Shown here: piece by piece, positions 8,791 through 18,939 of the stretch
How positions within the stretch are numbered: position 1 is the first letter of the stretch
Layout: every line of letters begins with the position of its first letter
Notes under the pieces: model-generated
The model's database searches: none
Told to the model about the DNA's origin: nothing
Seen by the model: only the letters and a program-made list of their open reading frames with translations
Source of the DNA: Selaginella moellendorffii
Lineage: Eukaryota; Streptophyta; Lycopodiopsida; Selaginellales; Selaginellaceae
Length of the DNA: 64,000 nt
Direction of reading: 5' to 3'
NCBI RefSeq assembly: GCF_000143415.4
Contig: NW_003314319.1
Span: forward strand, 1,072,235-1,136,234
Program-made: the position numbers and the translations under genes

Positions 8791-9900
8791 ATTCTCTGTC
8801 ATGTAATTCTCAACATATGATGTAATTTTTTGTCATGTAATTCTCAATATATAATGTAATTTTGTTATCTTTGATTACTTACAACTACCTAGTTTCTAGA
8901 GGGTGGTACAATGAGAATTATTATTTGTTCTATTTGATGCTAAATTTAATAAATCTTTATAATACATCCTAACATATTAAAATGTCAAAGCCACAAAAGT
9001 GTGCAATATTCCTGCCCAATAGTTAAAAGATAAATTACCCCATATAGAAAAAGAAATAGAATCACTTTGCAAAAACAGAAAAAATGTGTGTGTTAAGAGG
9101 GCTAAAATCACATTGCATTTAGTGTTAGGGCATTGTAAACTTGCTAATGGGCTCTTTGGTTTTAAATATATGAGAATGGTAAGCAAAATTCCCAACTTCA
9201 CTAAGGGCATTCCTAGTTATAATAAATTTTCTTATTATTTAGTAATATCTTTTCAGGCTACTATCAATTTTACCAAAAGGTTCTGATCTCTTTTGTGATT
9301 AAAAGACTTGAATCAATTCATTATGAAATTTTTGCATAGACTATGCAATTCATTTCTTTTTTTTCCTTCACCTTGCTGTAAATAATGTTCACATTGAGCA
9401 TGTCCAGTAACCATGACAATTCAAATGATCACCTTTATTTTATAGCAAACACATTGTATGCATCCCTGCATTTTCCATAAATTTTCCACTTAAAGAGAAA
9501 AATCCAACCCATAACCAACTACAACTTATGAATGTGATTAGCAGTTCAAAGAACTTCAAGAGAAAAACAAGCATCTAAAGCCATGAGAAGGTGATCTTTT
9601 TTTATCTTAGGCCTGCATTTTGCTCTATCAGAAATGCATATTGCAACTTTCCATGCCAAGTATATGTGCTAAATGACAATCGTCCAAGGCTCACACTAAA
9701 ACATAATTGCACTTCAAGACTATTGCTCAACTAATAAGAACCCTTCCAGACACAAGTATGCATAGAGGTGGATTGCTTGCTTACCACACTCATGCGACAC
9801 ATAGACAGTGATCATCGTGTTTCATCCCGCTCAATCAAATGCATCTCAATGAGCCCACACTTTCCATACATATAAACTCAACTACTAGAAAGAATTCAAG
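8790..9900. other. AT-rich part of module A, no gene seen
   Basis: Contains a short tandem array at about 8780-8870 built on ATGTAATTCTCAACATATG; the equivalent at 37580-37645 has one unit fewer. The remaining ORFs lack family features and recur only because the DNA is repeated. A2 (32045-33130) and A3 (37560-38395 plus 43487-43780) carry the same sequence. Confidence 0.5.
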
Positions 9901-9911
9901 CACAGATTTAC

Positions 9912-10255
9912 TTGCCCTTGGAGAGAATCTCCCAGCACAGTGCAAACACCCATGGCCTTCAGAAGAGTGATCTCATTGCCCTCCATGCCTCCAAGGGTGC
10001 GAACTCTTACTCCAAGTACGTTTCTCAGTGGTCGAGGCTTTTGAGAGGTAAAATCGAACCCTATCCTCCTTTTGCCCTTTCTTTTGTCGATCTTCCAGCT
10101 CGTAAGTCCTCAAATCCCGAAACGATGATGGAAGAATCGCTTGGAACAGGTCCGGAAGTTTCGAATCAAAGAAATGGCAAGGGCGATGGAACAACGAGCG
10201 CTGGGGCGTGGGCGATCCGATCGCGCAGCTCGCCGCCAAGCCCGCTTGCAACTAC
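9912..10255 (+). pseudogene. Unknown spliced gene fragment in A1
   Basis: A coding-like stretch (ERISQHSANTHGLQKSDLIA, SYSKYVSQWSRLLR) is followed by an intron-like segment of about 57 bp. It starts GTAAAATCG after 10046 and ends with a pyrimidine-rich CTTCCAG at about 10102. The next frame then reads either RKSSNPETMMEESLGTGPEV or, alternatively, SFESKKWQGRWNNERWGVGD. The fragment joins directly to the PIG-T fragment at about 10250. The source gene is not recognised. Copies occur at 31670-32014 (minus) and 43788-44125 (plus), identical to each other and with Lys instead of the first Glu of EES. Confidence 0.4.
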
Positions 10256-10785
10256 AAGTAGTGTCTATCTGGAGCTGGAGGAGAGCTTGGCGAAGCACTT
10301 GGCTGGAGATCTCAGCGAAGAAACAGGCATCAACTTCGCGGACAGTCGTGTTTTCAGTCTCAGCCCTGCTCCAAGTCGGGTGTTCGCGTCCTCCTCAGGC
10401 TCTCTTTTGCTGGCACACACAGCGAGCTTGATCTCGGCATCACTTGGACAGCCCCGGTGGATTGGTCTCCGGCTCGGGCTCAGTTCTACACAAGCTGGTA
10501 CTTGGCTGGCAGCGGGAATGCAAGGGGATCCATCGTGATTTCGTTTCGGGCAAATGATGGTTCTTCCCGGGACTGTTACTCTCCAGGCATCGAGGCAGGC
10601 GAGGATGATACCGAGGTATGTTCGTTTGAATGGCCACACGCTACAGGTTTCGTTGGATTGCCGAAACGTGGAGTTTTGGGACTGATGAGATTCACACCAG
10701 CAGAAGATCGCAAAGCTCCTGCGGCTGTGGAGATTGCTCAGCGAGTTTCTATTGCAACCCAGGCCATAACTCTTGACGATCCATT
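10250..10785 (+). pseudogene. PIG-T/Gpi16 gene fragment, copy 2 (in A1)
   Basis: Reads PLATTSSVYLELEESLAKHL, then with frame changes FYTSWYLAGSGNARGSIVIS, SFEWPHATGF and LMRFTPAEDRKAPAAVEIA. These correspond in order to the CPLA-S-VY, GxGxxxGxxxxxF and PAxDR regions of PIG-T. The segment encoding the IPWFVHLYGHALK core is deleted, and the last exon (GFLHIDD...) is absent. It keeps a high GC content unlike its AT-rich surroundings, a sign of host-gene origin. Confidence 0.85.
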
Positions 10786-10959
10786 ACCACGATGATCGAT
10801 TCACAACCCAAGAGGGGGCTTTGCCAAGGACGAAACGCCGAGCAGCACGAATGCGGGGGATAATCTCGTCTGGTGGGCGATCTAACAAAAACGCCATGGA
10901 TTTCGCAAAGACCCCTGTCATATGGTTCAAGTACATGGTATGATTTTTTTATTACGGGA

Positions 10960-11195
10960 ACCCGGTTGCCGAGATGATGGCTATCAGGTAAGTGTAGAGG
11001 TAAACCGTTGTAGAAGACCCGGGTTCGATGCCGAAGGGTCCACTCAACAAGGACTTTTATGCAAAAATTTTGCTAAATAAGGAGCCATTATTCTGGTTCG
11101 CCGGCTCACAAAAACAGCTTAGACCAGTCATTTAGGACATCGGTCTCCCAAAACAAACGTTTCGGGTTCGATTCTCTTCCCGATATTTGTAAATA
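10960..11195 (+). repeat. Two tRNA-like segments, possible SINE-like element
   Basis: At 10975-11035 an A-box-like GATGGCTATCAGGT is followed 50 bp on by a B-box-like GGGTTCGATGCC. At 11115-11185 AGACCAGTCATTTAGGACAT is followed by CGGTCTCCCAAAAC and GGGTTCGATTC, resembling the D arm, anticodon arm and T arm of a tRNA but with poor acceptor and anticodon stems. Neither folds as a functional tRNA by eye. Copies lie at 30730-30960 (minus) and 44830-45070 (plus). Confidence 0.35.
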
Positions 11196-11220
11196 CCAAA
11201 TACTGAATCATCGTCGATCA

Positions 11221-11592
11221 TCAATGCGGATGCTCTGGCATCGCGACGCTGGAGTTGCGCAGATTGACGTGGGCAAGCTGGAGACTGCGGCGGCTGTGAT
11301 AATCCATTTCCTGGCCTATCGGCGCAGCGGCGGCTCCAGCCCTGGCAGCTGATTCTCTTGTCTCGTCTGATTCCATTGACAAGACATGATCGATCGCAGT
11401 CGCTCCTCCTCCTCCTCGCAGTGTAGCTTTCTCGACGCTGACCTTGTGTTTGGCGCCCTGGCGGCGGGATACGTTTTCAGGGACCAAGGTTGAGAGGTAT
11501 GAACTTCCAGAGAAGTAGACTTTGTAAGCTTTCGGTGTGATCTTTCCAGGTTCAGGGCTGTGCTTGGAGCATCGACGCCACACATTCACCAT
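11221..11592 (-). CDS. Unknown ORF of module A (123 codons)
   Basis: Starts MVNVWRRCSKHSPEPGKITP and ends NLRNSSVAMPEHPH; middle part is GGGG- and Ala-rich. A2 (30322-30705) and A3 (45097-45480) encode 127 codons because of an in-frame 12-bp insertion. Frame preservation across the three copies is notable but may just reflect recent copying. No domain recognised; an overlapping ORF on the other strand covers part of it. Confidence 0.25.
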   Translation of the reverse strand: MVNVWRRCSKHSPEPGKITPKAYKVYFSGSSYLSTLVPENVSRRQGAKHKVSVEKATLRGGGGATAIDHVLSMESDETRESAARAGAAAAPIGQEMDYHSRRSLQLAHVNLRNSSVAMPEHPH

Positions 11593-11594
11593 CC

Positions 11595-11794
11595 ATTCCT
11601 GTCACGAACAGGCAATTCCATCCTCAGGCAGCTCAAGTGGACGAAGTTCTCCATGTGCCTGGTGGGTTTGGGGGAATCAAACAAGCCCGCTTTTTCTCGG
11701 AGAGACTGCCGTCCTGCCCGAGCTTGATACTCCTCCCGATTTTAGCACCCAAAAATCACCCCGATTCTTGAGACGCATCAAGGATATTTACTAG
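11595..11794 (+). pseudogene. Possible aspartic-protease-like fragment
   Basis: In one frame the plus strand reads KWTKFSMCLVG and in another GNQTSPLFLGETAVLPELDT. Together these resemble the KFSYCLV...SPLFFGDAAL region of nepenthesin-like proteases and the sequence SPLFFGDAAL in the pseudogene at 6318-6914. The match is short and needs a frame change. Same DNA at 30120-30320 (minus) and 45480-45682 (plus). Confidence 0.3.
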
Positions 11795-12257
11795 CCAGAC
11801 TTCCATGGTGCATTGATCTGCCACAGGAGAACTAAATCTCTCGTACCTCTTGATTATTGCTAGTGAGAGCAGCAGGAGCTTGATGGTGCAGAACTACCAC
11901 TTTCTGTTCTATCTGGAAGCGTCCCAGTTGTCACCGCACCAAATGCCACGAACTTTCAATTGTTATCTAGGGCATAAAATGAGTAACTATCACAAATATT
12001 CTTTTGCATAGCTCGAACCAAGGCACCACTGGACTACTGATCTTTCATAACATTATTAAGAAAGGAAGGCTTTAATGTGAAAAAAGCATGATCTTGTCCA
12101 TAACCAATAAGAGGTGGGATAGAGGATCAGCAAGCAATCCCAAAGTGTATGCAACATTTCTACTTCCATATTTTTTATGCTAGAACCAGTGCATCTTAGA
12201 TTCTTTGACAAGGAGAGGCACTAAAATAGCATCAAACTTGTAAATAGGTACTGTGCA

Positions 12258-12540
12258 TCACCTTGACCACATCAAAATAAAAACTAATACTGTGTTGATC
12301 TCTGGAAATTGAAGAGTAGTATAAAAAAGGCTTTTCATAGATAACAAATTTTCTTGCATTTCTGGGACATGCATATAGTGCCATTTGTTAAACTCAATGA
12401 GAATAGAACCAACACCTTTAGCCTCATAGAATTTTGCATTGGTGACTCCACAATGGGTACTGGTGTAGGCAAGTCTACCAATTGAACAAAATTTACTTAA
12501 TTTCTTGACATTCAAAATTATTGAATACATTGTCCTATTG
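12258..12540 (-). mobile_element. Ty1/copia polyprotein remnant
   Basis: The minus strand encodes MYSIILNVKKLSKFCSIGRL, then NAKFYEAKGVGSILI and HVPEMQENLLSM. The G-x-G-S-I ... V-x-VP-x-x-x-x-NLLS signature is typical of the region between protease and integrase of copia polyproteins. Flanking sequence is AT-rich and open only briefly. Relatives: 28148-28400 (plus), 47400-47655 (minus), 63362-63634 (plus). Confidence 0.6.
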
Positions 12541-13383
12541 AAGGGTGAGCCAATAAATATATATACTTCTAGATGGTGTAAGCCTTAATCAAGTATATGT
12601 TATTAGTTCTAATATTTGTGAATTTGAGATTTTATGGCTTAACTCTTTCTAGATTATACCATTTAAGGAGGTTTATTTATCCTATGCAAAGATTCTTCCT
12701 ATTTAACAAGTAGTTTGACTTTATTGTTTACAACAATGTCATTGCAATTGTCTTCTAAGACAATTGACTTTGTTGTAGTTGTTAAACTAGAAACTCTATA
12801 TATTTACTCATTTTCTATTTTAGATTACAATTAATTTAAAAAGTTAGAACAAGGATTAACTATTATATTCATTTTAAAAGGAACTTTTATATATATATTT
12901 AAATTTTATAATTTATTTTTGCTTTAGATAATTGTAAACATAACAATTATATCATAAATTTATTTATTTTATATAATAAATTTAAAGTTTATAAAATTTT
13001 ATTTAGGTACTCCAATGAAGTTTTAATGGTATGGCATTTAGAAAAAGCAGTAAGAATATATCAATTTTTACTCTTTAGTGAAATTTCATAAACACTGAAA
13101 ACATATATTGTGTTATAACATTACAAAGATAGGTAATAACTCCTTATTCTACTGTTGAAAAACCACTCAAATATGTTAACAATATCATAAATGTTATCAC
13201 AACAATATAAACATTTAATAATATAAGCTTTCAAGATTATTTTTTAATTTTTTATATTATGCATATCTTCAATTGAGAAAGAGTTTATTAAAAAAATTTA
13301 TATATATACATTCAATATTAGATTTATAAATATAATTCTTGTATATATTGTTATTAAGTTAAAATTTAATATTAAATATTTTT
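12541..13383. other. AT-rich flank, no gene seen
   Basis: Very AT-rich. The stretch 13020-13260 is the complement of a copia-associated segment also found at 29370-29590, 46214-46440 and 62640-62830. The rest shows only runs of A/T and short repeats. Confidence 0.45.
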
Positions 13384-13522
13384 TGTGAGGGCCAAGTGTA
13401 CGGCTATGATGCTATATAATAATATTAGCGTAGTAGGATTTTAGTAGCTGTTAGATTGATTTCAATCCAGATCACTCGCTCTTATATATAAATTAGGGTT
13501 TATGGGTTAATTGATATGTAAT
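13384..13522 (+). repeat. 5' LTR of gypsy copy (recognisable part)
   Basis: Begins TGTGAGGGCCAAGTGT and contains a TATATATAA box and TTAGGGTTT. Alignable with 17890-18035 up to TTAATTGATATG; beyond that the two diverge, so the true end is uncertain. Confidence 0.75.
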
Positions 13523-13867
13523 CTTTTGATTATCCCTGAGGATTGTTTGGATTTGGGATTTTGGTTTACATCTAGGTTTTTCCATTTGTTTTTTCCCTTC
13601 AGGATTTTGGTTTAGATTTAGCTTTTTGCATTATCTAGATCTCCATTTCCTTCTAGGTTTTGTCATTCCTCTTCTTTCACTCTTTCCTTTTTGTTCATCT
13701 TCATAGCAAATCAGCAATCTCCTCCTTTGAGTTAGTACAATTGCTTGATGCTATGTGTTTACAATTGAACAACCAAACTCAGTTGATAGCGGCATTCATG
13801 GCACGTGGTACAACTTCTCCTGCTCTTGGTGCCAATCCTCGCATTTAGTTGGAGTTTTTTCGTGGGA

Positions 13868-14277
13868 ATCTGTAAGCTCCTGAGATTGGACTTCCTGGGA
13901 GGTCACTCAGCCCAATACTATTCAAACCCAAGGACGCTTAACTCCAACTATCCCAAGACCCTTAACCGATTGGAAAAAGGGGTGCACTCTTGTTCATGGG
14001 CCCTTTCCCTTTATATTTGAACCCCATGGATCGTCTCTCGAGTCGTTCCCTTTGGTTGCTTACAATCCACCACGCTTCCCTACAAGTTCATGCCCTCGTG
14101 AACGGAAGCTAAGAGCCGCAGCTCTCTCGAGAGCCCTACTCTCTTGACACCCTACCCCTCGGGTCGAGCCTAGCAAGAGCAAACTAGACCAGCCAAATGT
14201 CAATCAATATGTGGTGGGGAATCTTCCCCTAAGCCAACCAACAGAGTCAGACCCGAGACCGCTCCGATACCAAATGT
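13868..14277 (+). mobile_element. L-family insertion inside gypsy gag
   Basis: Separates the gag start (EFFRGN side) from YYWFNHFTVIATYH. TGTAAGCT occurs at both ends, a candidate 8-bp target duplication. Contains CTTTATATTTGAACCC, a CTCTCGAGAG palindrome, and at 14256-14270 CGCTCCGATACCA, complementary to a tRNA-Met primer site. Same insertion in the other arm at 61615-62024. Confidence 0.6.
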
Positions 14278-14898
14278 AAGCTTCTTGTGTACTATTGGTT
14301 CAATCACTTCACAGTGATTGCCACATATCATTCTTGGGATGATACTCAACATTTGCATGAGTTTCCCACATGTCTCCAAGGGACGGCGTTGCAGTGGTAC
14401 AATGGTTTGAGTGCAGCCACTTGTGGGGATTGGAGTGTTCTCCTGGACATCTTCAAATGCACATTTGGACATGCCGACGATTGTGATGATGCCTTCCAAC
14501 AATTACATCATCTTCGCCAAGGGCCATTTGAGTCGGTGATGCAATTTGGCTTTTGTTTCCGAAGTCTTTTGCTTTGTGCAGAGCCAAATATGTCGGAGCG
14601 GATTAAGCTAGGAATGTTGTGGCCAGCACTTCATCAAGATCTTGTTGGACTTATGCATGCACTTGCTCCAGCAACTCTTGACGATGTTTTTCGCTTGGCA
14701 CAACATTATGAAATGTCGCCTCGTCCACTTCTTGCTGGCCATCCTTCTGCTCCTCTTCCTGTAGGCAATGGTTCTGTTCTAATGGAGGTTGGTGGTGCTG
14801 CTGCTCGAGTCCAAGGACAAGGGCAAGGATGTGGTCATGGCCATGACGTTTGTTGTTGGGCATATGATGAAGTTGGGCATACCTATTGGCATTGTTAG
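14278..14898 (+). pseudogene. Gypsy gag with zinc knuckle
   Basis: Retrotransposon capsid-type sequence: YYWFNHFTVIATYHSW, LQGTALQWYNGL, RQGPFESVMQF, ending in a knuckle CWAYDEVGHTYWHC where the second Cys of CxxC is replaced by Tyr. 203 codons open. Six residues differ from the mirror copy at 60994-61605. Confidence 0.8.
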
Positions 14899-14989
14899 CG
14901 TTTTTCGGATTGGCAACCTCCATTTCCTGGGTGGAGACTTTAGCATCAACAACATCCTATTGGTGTTGCTGTAGTGGAAGGTCTAGACA

Positions 14990-15630
14990 CTACAATGCAT
15001 CCGGGAAACAAAAAGTTGCGCTAGTAATGGAGGGACCTTGCGCAAATAATTCAATGACCCCTCCATCTTTCTTTTGGGAGTATCATCAAGGGGTTCACTC
15101 GGCATCGGTTCATTCAGTGTTTATTTTCCAAACTTGTTTTTATAACAAGAGGTCTCCTATTATTCTCTCTATATTGGTTGATACAGATTCGAGTTTATCT
15201 TCTATTGCTCAACCTATTGCCACAAGTTGCCGTTTACACTTGCGTCATGCGGCATAACCAGTTTTCATTCTTTATGGCAACAGCCGTACACATGCATGTG
15301 CATGGGATGAGGCGGACCTAGTGTGTGTGTGGGTGATCTTGAGCTTGAGTTGCAATCCTTGCGGGTGGTGCCGAGTCAAGCTTTCGACCTCATCCTTGGT
15401 ATGGATTAGTTGCAGTGCAATCATGCTAAATGTGACTTTGATGCTTCTCCCCCTTGTTTCATACTTTCTTATGTTTCATCCATTCCTCTCACTTTTGTAC
15501 CTCTTCGTCCCTCTATTTCTACTTCTGCTTCCATTACTTTTGTTCCCCTATTATTTCCTTCTATGTTTCCGTCTTGTTCTTCTCTTCCCTTTTCCAGTCC
15601 CTTCAACAATCTTTGTGTTGCAGCGGTTGA
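14990..15630 (+). pseudogene. Gypsy protease region
   Basis: RSPIILSILVDTDSSLSSIA around 15150-15215 is the retroviral-type aspartic protease active site with DTG altered to DTD. Downstream to 15630 is serine/proline-rich linker in shifting frames. The RSPIILS segment also turns up as an isolated fragment near 35820 and, inverted, near 29300. Confidence 0.65.
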
Positions 15631-15637
15631 CTAGCTT

Positions 15638-16230
15638 ATGAAGGAGTATTCTGATCTCTTTGACTTTGACACATCGTCTGGGGCCAAGATTGCCACACGT
15701 CATTCAATTCCAAATAGGGATACTCGTTTAATCAAGGTTCCTGTTCGTTGTCGGTCACCCAAAGAGATCAAGATTTTACACGCAAATATTAAAGAAATGT
15801 TAGAGAAGGGTGTTATTCGGAAGTCGCAATGTCCTTGGGTATGTGAACCTTATCTTGTGACGAAGCCTGATGGGAGTATTCGTTTATGCATCGACTATCA
15901 TCCGTTAAACGAAGTGACGTTCCCAGATGTGTACCCTCTTCTTCACACTGCTGATCTTTTGGATTGTCTAAGGCGAAGTCATTAGTTCACCAAGCTAGAT
16001 CTTGCTTCTGGGTACTGGCAAGTACCAATAGCTGAAGAAGATATTCCTTAGACTGCTTTTCGTATACCATTTAGATTGTATGAGTTCTTGGTGATGCCGT
16101 TTGGTTCGTGACGTTGGTTTAAAGCTGAAGTGGTCAAAGTGCGTGTTTGGTTCCAAAGACACAACTTATCTTGGGTACTATATTTCTCGTGAGGGTTTGC
16201 AAATTGATCTTGACAAACTTGTGGCTGTTC
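15638..16230 (+). pseudogene. Gypsy reverse transcriptase, catalytic core deleted
   Basis: Reads MKEYSDLFDFDTSSGAKI, VIRKSQCPWVCEPYLVTKPD, GSIRLCIDYHPLNEVTFPDV. The frame breaks at the stop after RRSH, though KLDLASGYWQVPIAEED follows. After VMPFG the sequence jumps directly to LKWSKCVFGSKDTTYLGYYI, so the segment with the YxDD box is missing. The same deletion is present at 59660-60253. Confidence 0.8.
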
Positions 16231-16274
16231 TAAAGTTCCCTACTCTGAAGTGTGTAAATGATGTGTAGTGCTTT

Positions 16275-16775
16275 TTGGGCAAGGTGCAGTATCTCAGTCG
16301 CTTTGTGGATCATCTTTTTGATCGCACTGCACCATTGCGAGCGTTGCTGGAGTCATCAACATCATCTTTCATCTGGCCTCCGGATTGTCAGCAGGCATTC
16401 ATGGATCTCAAAGAGCTATTGACGACTCTTCCAGTTTTGGCATATCCTGACTATACTCGACCTTTTATTTTGCACATGGATGCTTTTGACATTAGTGTTG
16501 GAGAAGTGTTGATGCAAGAAAGCTTGAGTGTGCTTTGTCAGTGCCATCCCATTGTGTATATAAGCCATACATTACAACCAGCGAAGATGAACTACTCCAC
16601 AATAGAGAAGGAGTGTTTAGCAACACTCTGGGGTTTTGAGAAACTTCAGGCATATCTACATGGTTCTTGGACATTACTTGAAGGTGACCATGCTGCCGTC
16701 ACTTCATTAGTGAAATGGAAGAACTTCGTTAGTCGTACTGCTAGGTGGGCATATGGGACATCATCGTGTAACTAA
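16275..16775 (+). pseudogene. Gypsy RT thumb / RNase H region
   Basis: 166 open codons: VQYLSRFVDHLFDRTAPLRA, LAYPDYTRPFILHMDAFDIS, ISHTLQPAKMNYSTIEKECL, then HGSWTLLEGDHAAVTSL. Matches the RNase H-like domain after gypsy RT; the usual DAS motif reads DAF. Confidence 0.75.
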
Positions 16776-17870
16776 GAAGCTGCACAGGTTTTCTATTGGC
16801 CGAAGATGTGACATGATGTTATCCGGTATGTGCATAGCTGCATTTGGTGCTAAACTCGTAATATTCCCCCTCGTGTTGTGGAAGGACGGTTGGAGTCAAT
16901 TACAATTTCCCGTCCATTTGAGTTGGTGGAATTTGATCTTATGGGACATTTCTATAGTCGATTGCTGGCAATGAGTATGTTATTATTGTTTTTGACTACT
17001 CGACTCGTTGGGTGGAAGTCGGTGCTCTTGCTAGCACCTTTGCAACTGTTGTTGGATACTTCCTCCTCAATCAAGTGGTGTTCCAGCATTCTTGTCTAGA
17101 GCAGATTCTTTCGGATAATGGTTGCACATTTATAGTTGAGGCATTTCATGTTCTGACGTCTCAATTGGGGATATGTCACACTTTCACGAGTGCTTATCAT
17201 CCATAATCAGATGTTTTAGAGGAACGGCTTGTTCGGACATTCAAAAGGATGATTGCAAAGTATATGAACTTTTAGCATTCGGATTGGGATGGTTATTTGC
17301 CGTCTCTTTGGTATACATATGTCACAGGGGTGCAGAGTTCTATTGGTGCTTCACCATATAAACTCTTATATGGTCATGATCTAGTATTACCAATGGAGCT
17401 GGGTTTACTGTCGCAATTGCCACGAGCTACCGATGCTAGGTCGTGGGATCAGTATTTGATAAGCATTCTTCCACTTGTCTGAGTAGAGTTTGCTGAACAC
17501 TTAGGCCGCATACAAGTGGGACAATAACAGCACTAACACTCCCATCATTGTCCACTTGTGGAGTACAAAGTGGATGATTTAGTGTTAATTTGTTTTCCCC
17601 ATCTTACGGTACATGGTTTATCTAAGGGGCTCCTTGCACAATGGAAAGGACCGTATCGGGTGTTGTGGCAAGTTGAACCACAAGTTTATGAGGTTCGGCA
17701 TGACATCTAGCAGGTTGATCCTCCAGAGATTATACATGTGCAGCGGTTGAAACGCTTTATACAAAGAGATCAGGAGCAGTTAATACCATCTATACATCTG
17801 CCAATGCCTCCTCCTAATGTTCCTCTAGATCCCAGCCCGTCTACAAGAGAACCCTAATGATCTTCCATTA
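16750..17870 (+). pseudogene. Gypsy integrase and C-terminal region
   Basis: In alternating frames: GHHRVTKKLHR (zinc-binding start), RYVHSCIWC with a one-base difference from the right arm, ITISRPFELVEFDLMG, LEQILSDNGCTFIVEAFH, IGASPYKLLYGHDLVLPMEL, and HGLSKGLLAQWKGPYRV. These are the zinc finger, core (Asp-Asp region) and C-terminal tail. Many frame changes and stops. Confidence 0.75.
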
Positions 17871-17889
17871 TTCTGAGAGGAGGGGATGA

Positions 17890-18035
17890 TGTGAGGGCCA
17901 AGTGTATAGCTATGATGCCATATACTAATATTAACGTAGTGAGATTTTGGTACCCGTCAGATTGGTTTCAATTTGGACCATTCACTCTTGTATATAAGTT
18001 AGGGTTTTTGGGTTAATTGATATGCATATTTTCTG
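17890..18035 (+). repeat. 3' LTR of gypsy copy (recognisable part)
   Basis: Starts TGTGAGGGCCAAGTGT directly after the purine-rich tract. Alignable with the 5' LTR for about 135 bp, then diverges at the junction with the PIG-T fragment side. Confidence 0.75.
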
Positions 18036-18108
18036 TATTCTCTTTCCATATTCCATGCACTCACAATTTAGCAACTTTATTATTATTAAAATGTTTATAA
18101 ATGATAAG

Positions 18109-18913
18109 TGATAACTGCGGACGGCAGATCAAATCCACGGTTTGCATTTAGAGGATGATCGTCGATGTGAAGAAATCCCTACATGAATGGAACAGCATCA
18201 TCAAGATCCCTTCCAAAGCAACCAGCAATATCACAAACCTTGTCAAAGTTACAGCATGGGTTGCAATAGAAACTTGCAAAGGAACCTCCACAGCAGCAGG
18301 AGCTTTGCAATCTTCTGCCGGTGTGAATCTCATCAGTCTAACCATGGATCAAAACTCCACATTTCGGCCATCCAACAAAGCCTTTAGCGCGTGGCCATAC
18401 AAATGAACAAACCATGGTATTATCTGGAGGATCATAATGTCAACGTAGTCGACTGCCTTGATACCTGAAGAGTAACAGTTTCGAGAAGAACCATCATTTG
18501 CTCGAAACGAAATGATGATGGATCCCCTTGCATTCCCGCTGCCAGCCAAATACCGGCTTGTGTAGAACCGAGACCAATCCACCCGGGCTTTCCAAGTGAC
18601 TACAAGATCAAGCTCGCTGTTCATGCCAGCTTCATACTCAAGTAAAAGAGAGCCTGAAGAGGAGGCAAGCACCTGACTTGGAGCAGAGCTGACTATTGTC
18701 CATGAAGTTGATGCCTATTTCTTCACTGAGATCTCTAGCCAAGTGCTTCGCCAAGCTCTCCTCCAGCTCTAGATAGACACTACTTGTAGTTGCAAGCGGG
18801 CACTTGCCTTCCAGCTTTGAGCGAAACATCCTGGAGAGTGTCCAGCCTTGCAGCTTGGATGACAGATCTTCTGAAACTGCTAGCTTTTGCAAAACAACTG
18901 TCAAGGTTAACAT
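18109..18913 (-). pseudogene. PIG-T/Gpi16 gene fragment, copy 3 (longest form, left arm)
   Basis: Mirror of 56978-57783 and nearly identical to it. On the minus strand it encodes LTVVLQKLAVSEDL, GWTLSRMFRSKLEGKCPLAT, RYLAGSGNARGSIIISFRAN, IIPWFVHLYGHALKALLDG, MRFTPAEDCKAPAAVEVP, a 56-nt intron, then GFLHIDDHPLNANRGFDLPS. This is the central and C-terminal lumenal part of the GPI-transamidase subunit that bridges substrate and catalytic subunit in the ER. Frameshifts break the reading. Confidence 0.9.
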
Positions 18914-18939
18914 CCAATTTTGAATATTAAGGCTATTGG

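Larger units (their letters stand above)
7560..12300 (+). repeat. Module A, copy A1
   Basis: Long repeat recurring inverted at 29600-33500 (A2, shorter at its outer side) and direct at 36361-46200 (A3, interrupted at 38396-43486). In order it holds R-family sequence (7560-8030), an L-family LTR-like block (8390-8790), AT-rich DNA, an unknown spliced fragment, a PIG-T fragment, tRNA-like segments, unknown ORFs, an aspartic-protease-like piece and the edge of copia debris. A1 is the odd copy: it lacks a 12-bp insertion present in A2 and A3 near 11395 and differs from both at several codons where A2 and A3 agree. Confidence 0.85.
13384..18035 (+). mobile_element. Degenerate Ty3/gypsy retrotransposon, left-arm copy
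   Basis: An LTR pair (starting 13384 and 17890) encloses, in order, gag, CCHC knuckle, protease, RT, RNase H and integrase pieces in several frames with many stops. A purine run GAGAGGAGGGG at about 17874-17884 precedes the 3' LTR, as a polypurine tract should. The two LTRs differ at roughly one base in five to six, so insertion is old. The same corpse with the same lesions lies at 57861-62508. Protease-before-RT order and RT-RNaseH-integrase order establish gypsy class. Confidence 0.88.

Noticed and set aside
10960-11195. Functional tRNA genes
   Set aside because: A- and B-box-like motifs are present but acceptor and anticodon stems do not pair; kept only as tRNA-like repeat.
12900-13380. 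Replication origin or matrix-attachment region
   Set aside because: Only AT-richness supports this; no specific motif can be shown.
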